Under the pieces are notes generated by a model that saw only the letters and a list, made by a program, of their open reading frames with translations, had not been told where the DNA came from and made no database searches. From NCBI GenBank assembly GCA_004835665.1, contig RBKR01000021.1:682001-746000 (forward strand): DNA of 64,000 nt. The letters are read 5' to 3'. The DNA is from Phoma sp. XZ068. Lineage: Eukaryota > Ascomycota > Dothideomycetes > Pleosporales > Didymellaceae. The position numbers and the translations under genes were made by a program. Positions 14,389 through 25,976 of this stretch are shown in pieces (position 1 is the stretch's first letter; the number at the start of each line of letters is the position of its first letter).

Positions 14389-14995
14389 ATGTCTTCTACC
14401 ACATCCACAACCTTGTCTCGCCCGCCCCAGCCAGATCCCATCAAGATCTACCAAATAGCCTATGGAGACAGGAAAAGGCAGTCCACCAACAACTTCATCG
14501 CTCCATCAAGCCCACTCAGCTACTCAAGATCGCAATCACGACCTTCGCATCATTCACACATCACCCTCCCACCCAGCGCATACAACTACCAGCCCTACAT
14601 CCCCCCACCAGCACCCCCCCATCCACCCATGGACGCGAAAGCAGCTCTACGAGCATATCGCTAGTGCCTCCCCGCCTGTGTTTCTAAGCTGCAACCTGAC
14701 CAACCCCGTTCATCTTGCCAGCATCCTGTCGCATGGGTGCTCAGGAGCGATGGTGAAATTAATCGCTGAGAACATGACGCCTGCTGTGCTGCGGGAGGGG
14801 AGGGGGTGCACGGGAGCTGCTGGAGCATCGAGGGTGGGCGTGTTGGTTGCGGGGCTGAGGGCTGAGGCAATGGAGTTGCTGGAGAGCGTTTTCAGGAGAC
14901 GGCGTGGCGGTGGACATAAGAGGGATGTGGGGGAGGTGGAAGTTAGGGTTGAGGATGGAGGGGTGGTAGTCGCGTCTGCTTATGTGTATCGGTGA
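14389..14995 (+). CDS. Doubtful ORF, probably with a frameshift in a C7 run
   Basis: Two overlapping frames look as if they form one gene. The first starts at ATG 14389 (MSSTTSTTLSRPPQ) and is Ser/Pro-rich up to PPAPP. The second carries the more structured part from IHPWTRKQLYEHI to the stop at 14995. Removing one base from the seven-C run at 14614-14620 joins them into about 200 residues. No GT-AG intron with the right phase is visible between them. Without the join, the second frame could start at ATG 14462 and give 177 aa. No recognisable domain is present, so this may be a real hypothetical gene with an assembly indel, or chance. Confidence 0.3.
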
Positions 14996-15203
14996 GTTCG
15001 GGACAAGGGGTGTAGACAAGCCCGGGGTACCGTTGTGAAGACAGTAGTCCAGGGTCCCAGTGTGTTCAATTTTCCATAATCTCATGCTGGCTGGACAGAT
15101 GCTATCCACAATGCCCATAACTATCAATACCATACAAACTCAACCTATGCACAACGGTGCTAACTACCATTTTCCTAAACGCCAATCAACCCAATGCAAT
15201 ACC

Positions 15204-18104
15204 TCATCGTCCACGTCTCGCAACGTCCTCCAAAAATCCAAGTAGGAATGTCTTGTCAACTGGACTTCTTGCTTCGCTCGACCTACTCGCTGCAGCACCT
15301 AATGGCTGTTCCTGCGCCTCTTGCACGCCAGGCTGTCCCAGCACAGGCTCGCCAATACTGGAGATGCGACTCCTGGTCGCGAGATCCGCAGGTGTACTGG
15401 TACGACTTCCTTGCTGCAGTGGGCTTACCGGGCTAACAATGCCGGACATTGCCGTCCTGGGTGTCGGCGGGTTGGGTGTCCTGTTGAATGACAGAGGACT
15501 GTGCGATTGCTGTATGGGTACGCGGTGTGCAGGCTGGGGTGATGGCTTGTTGAAGAGACCTAGTAGTGCGTTCCGCTGGTCCGAGGGGATGGACTCGCGC
15601 CGGTCGAAAGCGGCAGGCTGCGCAGCGAGGATAGCTGGGGACGCGCTCGATAGCGCTTGGGTTGCTTGGTCAGGCTGCGCAGGTGGCTGTGGCGATGGAC
15701 TCTTGAACAGGTTCAACAGACCTTGCGCTTGAGTGGTGGGTAGACCAGAAGCAGGCGGTGCCGCTGGTGCTGGTTGGGCAGCTTTGACCTGGGGCGAGGC
15801 TCCCTTGAACATAGCGAGCAGACTATCGGCTTGTGTCGGCCTTGCAGCTGATGGCTGGGGAGAAGCCTGCTTAAACATGTTCAACAAACCCTGTGCTTGC
15901 GCTGTGGGTGCTGGAACGACAGCAGGTTGCACAGACGCAGGTTGAGGCGATGGACCTTTAAACATGTCTAGCAGCCCTTGCGCGTGGACAGTAGGGCCTG
16001 AGGCTGGAGCACCCTGCTGGGGTCGCTTCAAGATCTGCGGCTGGAATGACGGAACGGGTGCGGCCCTTACATCACCATGTGTTTGCTGGGCATGCTTTGA
16101 TGCAATGATGGTAGTGGCGGGAGAGGGCCCGCGGGAGCTTCCGTTTACAGATGCTTGCTTTCGTCTTTTGACCGTATCGAAGTCTGGGGCGTTTACAGGC
16201 CCGCTCACAGTAGCTGAAGTAAGTCCGGGTTTCTTCTGAGCACTGAACAAGTCAAGCAAAGCCTGATTCGGAGGCTTAGCTTGGTGTGTTGCTGGCTGAG
16301 CTTGTACGAAGCCTGGTGTCAAAGGATATGCAGAAAGCTCGGCGGGTTCTGCAGGTGCAGGGGACTTGGCCGGAGGAGTTGCGCTGAACAAAGTGAGCAG
16401 CGAGTCCTGATGGACCGTCCTGGGCTTCGGCTGTGGTTGACTGAGTGGCGGTGACTGGAACGTAGGCGGACTCATCATTTGTGGAGGAGATACCAGCTCA
16501 TGAGGTGGATATTGAGGGTGCGGCTGCTGTAGTCTCGGGGTGCTGTATTGAGGCTGCTGTAACGAGGCATGGGCTTGCGGCGGCGTAGGCTTCTGGTCGC
16601 TAATCTTGAACGAGTTCAGCAGACCCAGAGCATGGGCAGTAAGCTTTGGTGTTGGTAGACCAGATGCAGCGGGGACTTCTGGCCCTCTTCCGTGCGCGCC
16701 GGTGAATTGGCCATGTACCGGTCGCTGTTGGCCGTAGCCTTGCTGTTGCTGGAAGGCCTGATCTGGTAGGGGTGGAGGCGGCATGAAGTGGCGGGGGAGG
16801 TGCAGCGGCATATCTTGCGGGTGCTGTGGTTGCGCCTGGTAATGCATGTTCTGGTGCGGTGGGAAGGGAAACGGAGGCGGAGGGCCCATCTGCGGCGGCA
16901 AGGGGTGATGCTGGCCATGTGGACTTTGAGGGGGTTGCTGTGGGGTGTGCATGATCTGTTCGAACGGTGTCTGCGGCAACGAGCCTTGGCCGCTGTTTCC
17001 TTGCAGCAAGGCGAGGAGAGGATTTGCTTGAGGTTGAAGACCAGGTGCCTCCACAGGCGGTGTTGGCACTGGCCCTCTGCCTACACTGAGCAGTTTCTTG
17101 AGCTCTGCCGCGGGATCTACGGACGGTTGTGACTGTGCTGCCAGCTCGCTCGGAGCCTGGGTCTGCCCCAAGCGTGCAACGAGGTTGGCGAAGCTGTCGT
17201 CGAGGGGCTGCATAGGAGGGTATGTGTTGTGCTCCTCCGCCGTGGCTTCGTAGACGTCGGCCGAGAGGTCTTCGTCGTCTGTAATGGCCGGTGGCCGGGC
17301 CACGTGTTGGCCGGATCGAGCTCGTTGCTTATCGAGCTTGTGCTGTAGCTTGATCCAGGCTCGCAGGGGCCCTAGGAACGGTGCGACCATGTAGAAACTG
17401 CTCTCCTTGATCAGGTCCTGTCCGGTGCCCTGCTGCTGCACCTGGTTCTTCCGCCGCACGGTCGGCAGGTCGGTCAGCTTGTACCAGTCGATCTTGGAGA
17501 TCTCCTTCCGTGTCCGCGGCTCAAAGTACGTGTCCATGGGCACGCCTCGGAAGACGTACAGCATCATGCTCTGCTCGCGCATGGTGACGGTGATGCTCTT
17601 CATCTGGTCCTCGGGCAGCACCAGGTTGGCCTCGTGCAGATCATAGCCCGTCTCCTCCCAGACCTCGCGCACGGCGCAGTCGAGGTCGTTCTCCTCCTTG
17701 TTGATCTTGCCGCGGGGGAAGCTCCACTTGGCGCCCTTCTTCCAGCCCTTGACCAGCACGGCGTGGGTCATGTCCTGGTTCAGCATGATGGCGCCGCGGA
17801 CGGGCACGCGCGTCTTGTAGGCGAGGAACTGGTCGTAGGCCTGCTGGTGCAGCTCTGCCGAGTAGGCCGAGAACAGCGGGCAGTGCTGGAACATGAGCTG
17901 CGAGAACTTGCGCAGGTGCATCGAGGGCAGGCCGTGGGGGTCCAGCGGGCGGATGAAGTCTTCGTAGAACCACTGGGCCTCTTCGATCTGGAAGCAGATG
18001 CGCTCGACGGAGAGCAGCTCTTCCTGCGGCAGGTTGACGATGAAGCGGACGCACAGGTCGTCCAGCCAGTCAACGAGCGTCATCTTGGTGCTTGCGGGAG
18101 TCAT
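15204..18104 (-). CDS. DCP2: mRNA-decapping enzyme Dcp2
   Basis: Intronless 966-aa Dcp2, the Nudix hydrolase that removes the m7G cap in P-bodies. The N-terminal regulatory domain (about 10-95, DCP2 box A with LVDWLDDLCVRFIVNLP) binds Dcp1. The Nudix domain (about 96-245) has the catalytic box from GKINKEEN to REVWEETGY at about 132-154. Beyond residue 260 the protein is a Pro/Gln-rich disordered tail with about ten short leucine-rich motifs, such as AQGLLNMFK and QALLDLF, spaced over residues 330-960. These resemble the helical leucine-rich motifs (HLMs) of yeast Dcp2 that bind Edc3. The ATG at 18104 was chosen because all upstream in-frame codons are non-ATG and GC-rich leader-like; a second Met lies 7 codons on. 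Confidence 0.95.
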   Translation of the reverse strand: MTPASTKMTLVDWLDDLCVRFIVNLPQEELLSVERICFQIEEAQWFYEDFIRPLDPHGLPSMHLRKFSQLMFQHCPLFSAYSAELHQQAYDQFLAYKTRVPVRGAIMLNQDMTHAVLVKGWKKGAKWSFPRGKINKEENDLDCAVREVWEETGYDLHEANLVLPEDQMKSITVTMREQSMMLYVFRGVPMDTYFEPRTRKEISKIDWYKLTDLPTVRRKNQVQQQGTGQDLIKESSFYMVAPFLGPLRAWIKLQHKLDKQRARSGQHVARPPAITDDEDLSADVYEATAEEHNTYPPMQPLDDSFANLVARLGQTQAPSELAAQSQPSVDPAAELKKLLSVGRGPVPTPPVEAPGLQPQANPLLALLQGNSGQGSLPQTPFEQIMHTPQQPPQSPHGQHHPLPPQMGPPPPFPFPPHQNMHYQAQPQHPQDMPLHLPRHFMPPPPLPDQAFQQQQGYGQQRPVHGQFTGAHGRGPEVPAASGLPTPKLTAHALGLLNSFKISDQKPTPPQAHASLQQPQYSTPRLQQPHPQYPPHELVSPPQMMSPPTFQSPPLSQPQPKPRTVHQDSLLTLFSATPPAKSPAPAEPAELSAYPLTPGFVQAQPATHQAKPPNQALLDLFSAQKKPGLTSATVSGPVNAPDFDTVKRRKQASVNGSSRGPSPATTIIASKHAQQTHGDVRAAPVPSFQPQILKRPQQGAPASGPTVHAQGLLDMFKGPSPQPASVQPAVVPAPTAQAQGLLNMFKQASPQPSAARPTQADSLLAMFKGASPQVKAAQPAPAAPPASGLPTTQAQGLLNLFKSPSPQPPAQPDQATQALSSASPAILAAQPAAFDRRESIPSDQRNALLGLFNKPSPQPAHRVPIQQSHSPLSFNRTPNPPTPRTAMSGIVSPVSPLQQGSRTSTPADLATRSRISSIGEPVLGQPGVQEAQEQPLGAAASRSSEARSPVDKTFLLGFLEDVARRGR

Positions 18105-18818
18105 GTTGGCCGGTGTCGCGCAGCATGCTCTGCGCGCCAGTCCGTCGCGCGGGGGAGGGCGGGCAGCGAGGCTGCAGCGGGAGCGTCGCGGGGCTGCTGC
18201 GAGGGTCGCTGATGGCGGTGCACTGCCGCCGGGAAGAGTGTGGGCGAAGGGGGTGAGGGCGTGCGGTGGGGGTTCTGGACGCAGAGCTCCGCTGCTCAAC
18301 CCACCCGCGACCCAACGCAGCTTCGAGCTGCGACTGACGTGTAGTGGCGGTGCACCGCCACCCGCCACAGCTGCGGCGATCGCGCCCGAGAGGGCAGCGA
18401 CGGGGCTAGAAACACCATCACGTCACATCCGTCGCGTCTGGAGGGAATCAGGGCAGTCGAGCCAGCATCACACCGCCGAAGCCTCTGCACCTTAAGAGCC
18501 TGCGGTGCCTGCCCTCGAGCTGTCTGCTGCACCCTCGCCTGATCGCCCGCTCAGCACTCGTGGTCTTCTGCACCGCACTCGCCGTCTATTCATAGGCAGC
18601 GTCGCGCCCGTTTCAGAATTTCTGGAGAGGACAGCCGCCGTCCAACCACGTTTCGCGCCGTCTTTGCGAGACAGCCGCCGCGCAGCGCATTGTCAACACC
18701 TCACCAAAGAGCGCAGAAGCACATATAACCTCATTCTGCGGCTCTGCAACTGCATCTCTAGCTACCAAGAAACCCCTTTTGCTGCATTCCTCACCACCAC
18801 ACCCACAACACCGCAACC
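18105..18818. promoter_or_regulatory. Divergent promoter of DCP2 and the DUF4112 gene
   Basis: A 714-bp, partly GC-rich interval between two divergently transcribed genes. It must hold both promoters and 5' leaders. No specific motif is claimed. Confidence 0.45.
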
Positions 18819-19630
18819 ATGGCCCAGCTCGTTGCAAAATATGCGGCCAAGAAGATGCTCGCAGGCGAGATGAACAAATACGCAAACAAGGCCGCCGCCG
18901 GTCCCTACGTAAGTTGCTCCACTCCATTGCGCTGTACATTCAACTGACCGCGAGTCAGGACCCTTACTACGAGGAGATTCCCCACCCCAGGAAGCCAGGC
19001 AAGACGAAGAAAGTCAAGAAGCAAATCCCAGCCTACATCCCGGAGCAGGAGGCCAACATCCTCGCCAGAGCCCGCAAGACCGCCTACAGGCTCGATTTCG
19101 CTCTCTTCAGTTTCATGGGCATGCGCTTCGGTTGGTCCTCCGTCATTGGTCTTGTGCCCGCCATTGGTGACGCCGCCGACGCCCTGCTCGCACTCAAGCT
19201 CATTCTGAGCATGCGAAAGGTGGCCTGCGGTCTGCCCCAGGGCGTGCTGCTCATGATGATGTTCAACCTTGCATTGGACTTTGTCGTCGGTCTTGTTCCC
19301 TTCATTGGCGATCTGGCAGACGCTGCGATCAAGTGCAACGGCAAGAACGTACGCCTGTTGGAGCAGCACCTGGACAAGGTCTACATGCCGGACGAGCTCA
19401 AGGCTAAGAACTCGAAACTGCCACGAGAGAGCCGACCGCGTCCTGCTTCAGTCTACGTCGACTTCTCCGACGAAGAGGACGAGCGCCGTGGCGTCTACGA
19501 TAACCGCCACGACGATGTTCGCCAGCCTCAGCGTGCCTATTCTGGACGCCGGGATAGAATTCCTGACGAGGAGATGGGTCGTTCGGACGACAGGCCCGGC
19601 CGCAACAACACCAAGAGCAGCAGGCGGTAG
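18819..19630 (+). CDS. DUF4112-type membrane protein
   Basis: Predicted 253-aa protein in two exons (18819-18908 and 18959-19630, 50-bp intron). The central region (about 75-185) has the DUF4112 signature: LDFALFSFMG, then RFGWSSVIGLVPAIGDAAD, and a second IGD-type turn VVGLVPFIGDLAD, flanked by two hydrophobic helices that probably sit in a membrane. The C-terminal 65 residues are charged and Arg/Asp-rich, with DFSDEEDERR, and look disordered. The N-terminal exon encodes a short amphipathic Lys/Ala-rich helix. The biochemical role of this family in fungi is not known to me. Confidence 0.85.
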
Positions 19631-20203
19631 AGCTATTTCCTTTGTTTATCCTCAGATTGCATAGACAGTCGTTTCTTTGTTGTATTGTCATTGTAAAGTC
19701 GCCACTGTAGCGCTTATTGCTGGCCCATTGGCGCCCCACAGATACCCATCAACATTCCTACCGTCAGTTCAAATTTAGTCATTGTAATAACATTTCATTC
19801 TATCTCCTATTCCCAATATTGATCTCTCTTACAGAAGAGTCTCCTTGAAGTACTCAATCGGTGGCACATTGCTCGATTGGACACATGTCCCTCCACGACT
19901 AGGTGCATAGAGTATGCTGTTCCCTCGTCACTTATACTAGTAATATTCAAACCTGCCACAAGGCCACAGAAAATGCTGGCTTACACCGACTTTTGTTTTG
20001 TTCGATGTAAGGGTCGAGTCTTTCGTTTGTTGTAGCACCGTCCTCGGCACCGTTCACATTCACCTTCACCTCATGGGCTGCGGTGAGCTGCGCACGCAAT
20101 ACATAAAATGATCCTAACCCCAACCACACCTTCCTTCATCCATTCCGCAACCTGACTCAAATATTCCTTGCACACCAACGCTACTTCACTGACCACCGCC
20201 ATC
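19631..20203. other. Intergenic, no gene seen
   Basis: 3' flank of the DUF4112 gene and promoter of the four-domain secreted protein. No other feature is supported. Confidence 0.5.
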
Positions 20204-22505
20204 ATGAAGGCTATTAGCTTTCTGCTATCCCTCGCAGGCCTTGGCCTCGCAGTGCCAGCGCCCACCTCCAACGCGGCAGAGCCTGGTGCAGTTCAGTCAC
20301 CCGTGTCTGACACGGGCTACGAACAGTACTCATTCGAGCTCTACATCCACGAATACTGCAACATTGACGCCAAGGTCCTTCCAGCCGAACTGACGCTTCA
20401 TGTGTATGCCGAGTTCTATCACGACAAGGCCCACGAGCACGATTGGGATTTCAAGAAAGGGTCAGCTAAGACATTTCCCCTCGACAAGGCTGGTGATATC
20501 ATCACGATCCGTCATGACTACGACACGTCAGACACCTTCTTCGAATATGAAGACTGCAAGTGGAAGGATGGGGATCTCAAGGACTGTGCAAGGTGCGATC
20601 AGGACGTCCCTTGGGAGGGCCCTGCAGGCACCAATCACCTCGACTGTGCAAATGTACCGCCTTTGTATAGGGTAAGTCTCAGAGTTTTATTCGCTATTGT
20701 ATAACTGACAGTTTCTAGCACCGAAAACTCGTTTGCACGCTCTGGCGAAAGACCCAGTCCGGTGCTCCAGCTTCAGCTCTCCCTATAGGTGAAGACTGGG
20801 AGGCACTCGCCGGCCATAGTCTTGCTACTCGCAAACCGACTGTGGAGACTCTCAAAGCGGTTGCTGTCCGCGGCGAGTCTTCGATCGCTTTCGAAGCTCC
20901 TGTTCGAACAATCCCAGACGGAACTCCCGCCAGTGACATTCCCAAGAACCTCTACCGTATCAGTGTCAGCCTCTCAGAGTACTGCGAGAATGGTGACCTC
21001 AAGGCTCGTGGCTGGGTTGGCAACGGCCAGACGAGCTTCCAGTTCCCTTTTACTACAACGCAGAAGGCCCGCGTTAATCTTCATCCAGGATGGGACCTGC
21101 TCTTCGGCCCATACAGCTTCGACCAGCACGCCTTTGTCGCTGAGTACAATGGCTGTCTGTGGACTTCTGATGGAGGCTATCCCTGCGGGTGGTGCGAGAC
21201 GAAGCCGTGGACGTCGGGACCGTTGAACTGCCAGACTGGACAGCCTGGAATTCAACGCTTGACGTACCGAACCTGCTACTTTATCGACAACCGCATGAAC
21301 GGACAGATTGCTGGGCGTGACACTGAGACAATCGCTCCAACAGAGGACAATCTGACAGTGGTCGATCAGTCCAGCTCATCTGCCCCCGTGCATGCCAACA
21401 TCACTCTCGACGTCCCCATCGAACCGCCAGTCCGCATTTCTGGCGAAAACAGCCCCTATTATCGGTTCTCCATCAGCTTCTCCGAGTTCTGCAAGAATGG
21501 TGTCCTCGCTGCTCGAGGCTGGTGGTCCAATGGTAAACAGACGTACGAGATTACGCTCAAATCCGATGGTTTTACTTTTTTGCGTCTTCACCCGTACAAG
21601 GCGGACAAGGCGGACACCCTTCTCATTGGGCCTTACAACTTCGATCAACACTACGTTGACTTCCTCTACGGCGACGCCGAGTTCACTTCCATGGGTGGCG
21701 GAGGCTATGGGTGGTGTGTTCCCGCACCGTGGACAATGGGTCCGCTGAACTGTGTAACTGGCGCACCTGGACCGCAGCGAGTAAGTTCCTAATTCCAGAC
21801 TGATGGAGTTATGCTAACCATTCTAAGCTCACGTACTCTAAATGCTTATTCAGAGACCCCTATGACAGCCAACACGTCGCCGGCCGGGAAGCCCAAGTCG
21901 AACGAGCGACTCCCTCTGCAGCCCTCGAAAACACCACCGTCGAGCTCACCTCAGCCACCACCACTCCTCAAGCAGAGCTCTCCGGCGCTCTGCAAGCTCC
22001 CACCCCCGCCGTCATGGTCGATGCAGTCTCCACCGTCGTCCTCATGCCCGCCATCATCGAAACTGCCCACCCCAACCCTAATGACCCCCGCCAGCATCCA
22101 CAGAAAGACATCATCCTGCCTTTCCACCTGCAGCTTGTGGAATACTGCGACCAAGCCGGCGAGCGCCACGCCTCCGGCACCTACAGAAACGGCAATATGG
22201 CCCAACCGCTCGAGCTAAGGCGGGGCCTCATGATCAGCATCAACCACCGGGTACCCGGGTATGCGAATCTGGACGTGGGTCCGTTTGATTACGGCGCGTC
22301 TCGGTTGCGGTACTCCTACGTCCGCGGCAATGGCGAGCCCTGTGAGTGGTTTGATGACCAGACTTGGAAGAGCTGTGGGGAGTGTCGGGCGGGATTGTGG
22401 TCGACTGGGGCGCTTGATTGTAAGGATGGGAGGCAGGTTCGTGTCAAGGATATGGATTGTTCGGTGTTGTTGGGGACGAAAGATGTAGTAGCTGGAACTG
22501 AGTGA
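20204..22505 (+). CDS. Secreted protein with four tandem cysteine-containing domains
   Basis: Predicted 735-aa extracellular protein in three exons (20204-20671, 20719-21780, 21828-22505). It has a signal peptide (MKAISFLLSLAGLGLAVPAP). Four diverged copies of a domain of about 110-120 residues lie at about 40-165, 233-343, 402-517 and 600-725, joined by Thr/Ser/Pro-rich linkers. Shared elements in order are: an aromatic strand ending in EYC or EFC, a GP(Y/F)(S/N/D)(F/Y) motif in domains 2-4, a C-x-W or GWC pair, W-x-x-G-x-L-x-C and a final Cys after an (Q/Y)R...C strand. Both introns are phase 0 and fall at the same point of the domain, just after the Arg before the last Cys. I recognise no family; it may be a wall or interaction protein (inference). 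Confidence 0.8.
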
Positions 22506-22854
22506 GGTTCTGATCTGAAGGGGTATATTACCGACTAGATAGATCGGCACAAGGATGTCAGGCTGCATGAAACAGCCTTGACGAGAGTATGGTAACGAGG
22601 ATGGCTTGCATGCCTTAAAAGGAATGTGAGGGTCTCTTAGATACCTCCTGGCTCTTTTACATGATCGATTGACCTTCTGCTCGACGTGCACTCAGAACAC
22701 TGGTCCCTGGTTCATCAAAAATCGATTACCATGCTAAGATTACATGCAAGAGCCCCAAAAGGGCTCATAGGGTATCTCGCAGCCATCAATCCAACTCTCC
22801 ACATTAGTCATTACATCAACCACCCTAACCTCATCGCACAGCTCCATCTTCCTC
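22506..22854. other. Convergent 3' region
   Basis: 349 bp between the 3' ends of the four-domain gene and the PAP2-like gene. No gene or clear repeat is seen. Confidence 0.5.
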
Positions 22855-24242
22855 TCATTGAATAACCACCCCCTTCTTCGTCACCCTCTCGTCTTCCTCG
22901 TCATCGTCAAACAGCACCGACCTCCTCTCCGGCTTGTCAATCCGGACACACCACAGAAAGTAGTCTTCCAGCGGCAGCAGGTTCAACAACACCCTGTTCC
23001 CTGTCCACGCCAGTCCGCACACCATCGCGCCCGCCACAGCGTCGAGAATGAAGTGATTCGCTGTGGCAACAATAGCCACGAGGATGATCGCAGGGTACGC
23101 GACACCAGCGACAAGACACACAAAGCGACGAGCACTCGGGAGTCTAAGCCTGAGCGTCTTCCCGGCGAATGGCGTGCGCACGCTCAGAGTTCTCGAACGC
23201 TGATGTTGCGGCGCGAGGGGCAGTGAGAGAATCGTCAATCCGATGAGAAGCGAGTATCCGAAGTGCAGAGAGGGCATGGCGGCGTATTGGTTGCAGAACT
23301 TATTTTGCGTCCATACACTGCTCTCGCCCTCGGAGCCATGCACTGTGTCGACGAAGCCGAAGCTGCGCGCCTCCTTGCCCACGGCGCCGGGGACGTCGGG
23401 GTCGGAGAGCAGACGCGGTGGCATGCATGGCCAAAGCGTGAAGATTATGAATGCGATGAGGTTGCACGTTGCCATTGTGCGGCGGCGCGCTTCGTACAGT
23501 TTCGGGCCGGCGGGACTGCCCTGGGGTTGTGCTCTGTTCGGGGACGAGGACTTGTGGTTGCGTTCGTGGTAGGACGGCAGGACGACGCGGTTCTGCATGG
23601 TCGTGTAGAAGAAGAGGAAGACGAGGAAGAGGATGGTGCCCGGGATGTGAATGAAGCTGTATATCCGGTTCGTCCAGTGGAGAAGAAGAGGGTGTTTGAT
23701 GAACCAGTGCTGCACGCTGAGTTCATGGAACAGGTGAAGGCGTTGCTCCAGGTGGATTAGCTGGAGGGCGTGTCTGCGGGCGACATTTACGGTGCCCTCG
23801 ACCATTGTGACAGCGCTGAAGGCGCGGCCAAGTTGGTAGACCTGCGTATGTTAGAACAGTGCTGGTAGGTAGATTTGGTGCAACGTACCCAATAGATCAG
23901 AGCCCAGTACCATGCTTCGACCAAGAATGGGAACTTCCTAAGCAGTCGGCTGAGAAAATAGTCCTTGAATCTTCTCGAGTTGGGCGACGTGACTTCAGTT
24001 CGTAGTCCAAACACGCGTAGCTCTCGGGTCCGCCATTTTGGTACTTCGTCAACGCCGGCAAGTAGCGAATCGCTCGACGATACTGAGGAGCGGCCGGATT
24101 CGGAGTCTGGCGAAGAGGATCGAGGGGATGATGTGTGGTGGCGCCGGCCGAAGAGCTTGTACTCTTTATTGCGATTCACCCATGTCCCACCAAAGAGTAA
24201 AGTCACCACGACCAGTGGTTCTGCGACCGCACCTATGCCCAT
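22855..24242 (-). CDS. PAP2-superfamily membrane protein (IPC-synthase/Aur1-like)
   Basis: Predicted 446-aa polytopic membrane protein in two exons (24242-23889, 23841-22855; 47-bp intron, phase 0). The C-terminal half has the PAP2 phosphatase-like motifs: PSLHFGYS and, further on, ANHFILDAVAGA, which supplies the His and Asp of the active site. This arrangement is shared with inositolphosphorylceramide synthase Aur1 and related fungal proteins that transfer or hydrolyse lipid phosphate head groups. Several hydrophobic helices are visible, including one at the N-terminus (AVAEPLVVVTLLFGG). A cytosolic Ser-rich loop follows the first helix, and the C-terminus is acidic then basic. It could be an Aur1 relative rather than the essential IPC synthase itself. 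Confidence 0.85.
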
Positions 24243-25976
24243 GATGATATACAGGGGCGCTGACAGAAGGAGTGCTGAAGTGCGTTGATTGCTATCAAAA
24301 TGTAGCTGCTTTCTGGACCCGATATACAAAGATTCAACCTCCCAGGATGATCGTCGTAGTAATCCGGAGTTAAGGTCAGCTCGACAGGGTAGTATGCCGC
24401 TCAGATCACGTCTGCTTCGTTGTCAAGCTGTCAGTGGCGCGTAGATTGTCGCAGTGGCTTCAACAGTGATTTCAGGTTGGAGGAGCCCGTTGAGCTTCTA
24501 ACAGGAGCCTCGCGCGAAAGGAAGGAAACAAGAATGTAACAGCGAGACTAGAAATATGACAGGACACTGCCGACATTTTGATGTCAGCGGACGCTGGCGG
24601 ACGAAAGCTTGATAGTATGACCAAGACAAGCCAAGTGCCAGCCTACCTTGTCGAAACTCTCGGACGAAGCTGCACCGTCCATTTCGCTTTTTGCTGGAGC
24701 GCGAAGTAGCCGAGATCCGGTGGGCGAGAGATGCCATATCAGGCAGGACGTCATTTGTTCAAATTGGGCATTCTGTCGTTGCTATACAGATCTCTCGCTC
24801 CTCTTTCTCGCGTTGGACTCTCCTCCCTTCTTTTTTCGTCCATTGAAGCAGGTTTCAGGAGCAGGACGCCGCATCTTGGCCATCTAGTGAATCTCACTGC
24901 ATTGTGGTTGTCAGAGCTTCCTTCCGCACAGGGCACGCGACCTCAATCAAAACCAGGCACTAAACTCTCAACGAGTCTAGCTTCCACTTTTTGCCGGCGC
25001 TAACACTGCGGTGACTTTTGCTGATTTGCGAACCACGAGTGATCGGAGTTTGAGAACGCGGTTATCCGGATTGGCATTCTCGTCGCAGCCTGTTGTGGCC
25101 GGCCTGCCGTGGTCGTACAAGGTCGTGTGCCCGCTCGTACGAATCACAACCCCGACCGATCCGTGAGCGCCTGCATCCCTTGGCACTGGGCATCACGTGT
25201 CACTCGTGTGGGACGTGCTGGATACGGGAGTACGGTAGGGCTGCAGGGTAAGCTTGGCAAGTGGCGGGAGGATACGCCAGCGGCTGACGGCGACGATATC
25301 TTTATCTCGATGTTGTCGCTTCGGAGGTAAAGTGACCTGGGCTTATTCTCCTTCACTAGGGATTTCGGAGACTACATGTAGAAACCTTATAAAAATATTT
25401 AAACGTCCATAAGGTACGATTGCAAAGGGCGATGCTCAGATGCCATCCAGCCAGTCGCCATGTAAGGATCTTCAGCTTGTAGATGTCATAACCTTACATT
25501 CTTCTTCCGAGCCCTTATATCCGAGTACCCAACCAATCACGTTGCCCGCTTCTCCGGCCCTACATCTCACTACACAGCATGCTAACCCTTGCAGATCGCA
25601 TGTGTTGTCAATTGGCCAGCCAATATGCAAAGATCGCGTAAGCAAGGTTTGATTTCGCTCTCAATTGGAGCATGGTATCGCAGCCAATGAATGCAAGCTG
25701 GTAGTGCTAGCTCGGAGTATGCTATATTACATAAGAAATTCAGCCTGTGAATGTGCGCCCGCCGAGTATGCTAATGCCATGGAAACGCTTCCGCCCGAAT
25801 TACAATGCACTGAAGTGCAGGGGATCTGTAATGCTCAGTCTGTTTTGCTGAACGCCCCCTCCAACGCCTCGCTTGCTGGACCCAAAGAAAGTATGAAACT
25901 GCGGCGGTGGGCCGACAAATAGGAACAAGAAGTGGAAAACAAATAGATGTACAAAAGAAATGGCGACCATGCACGA
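24243..25976. other. Gene-free stretch
   Basis: About 1.7 kb upstream of the PAP2-like gene and downstream of the Cdc14 gene. Open frames are short and unremarkable. Around 25380-25400 there is a small A/T-rich run. I see no RNA gene or repeat. Confidence 0.5.
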
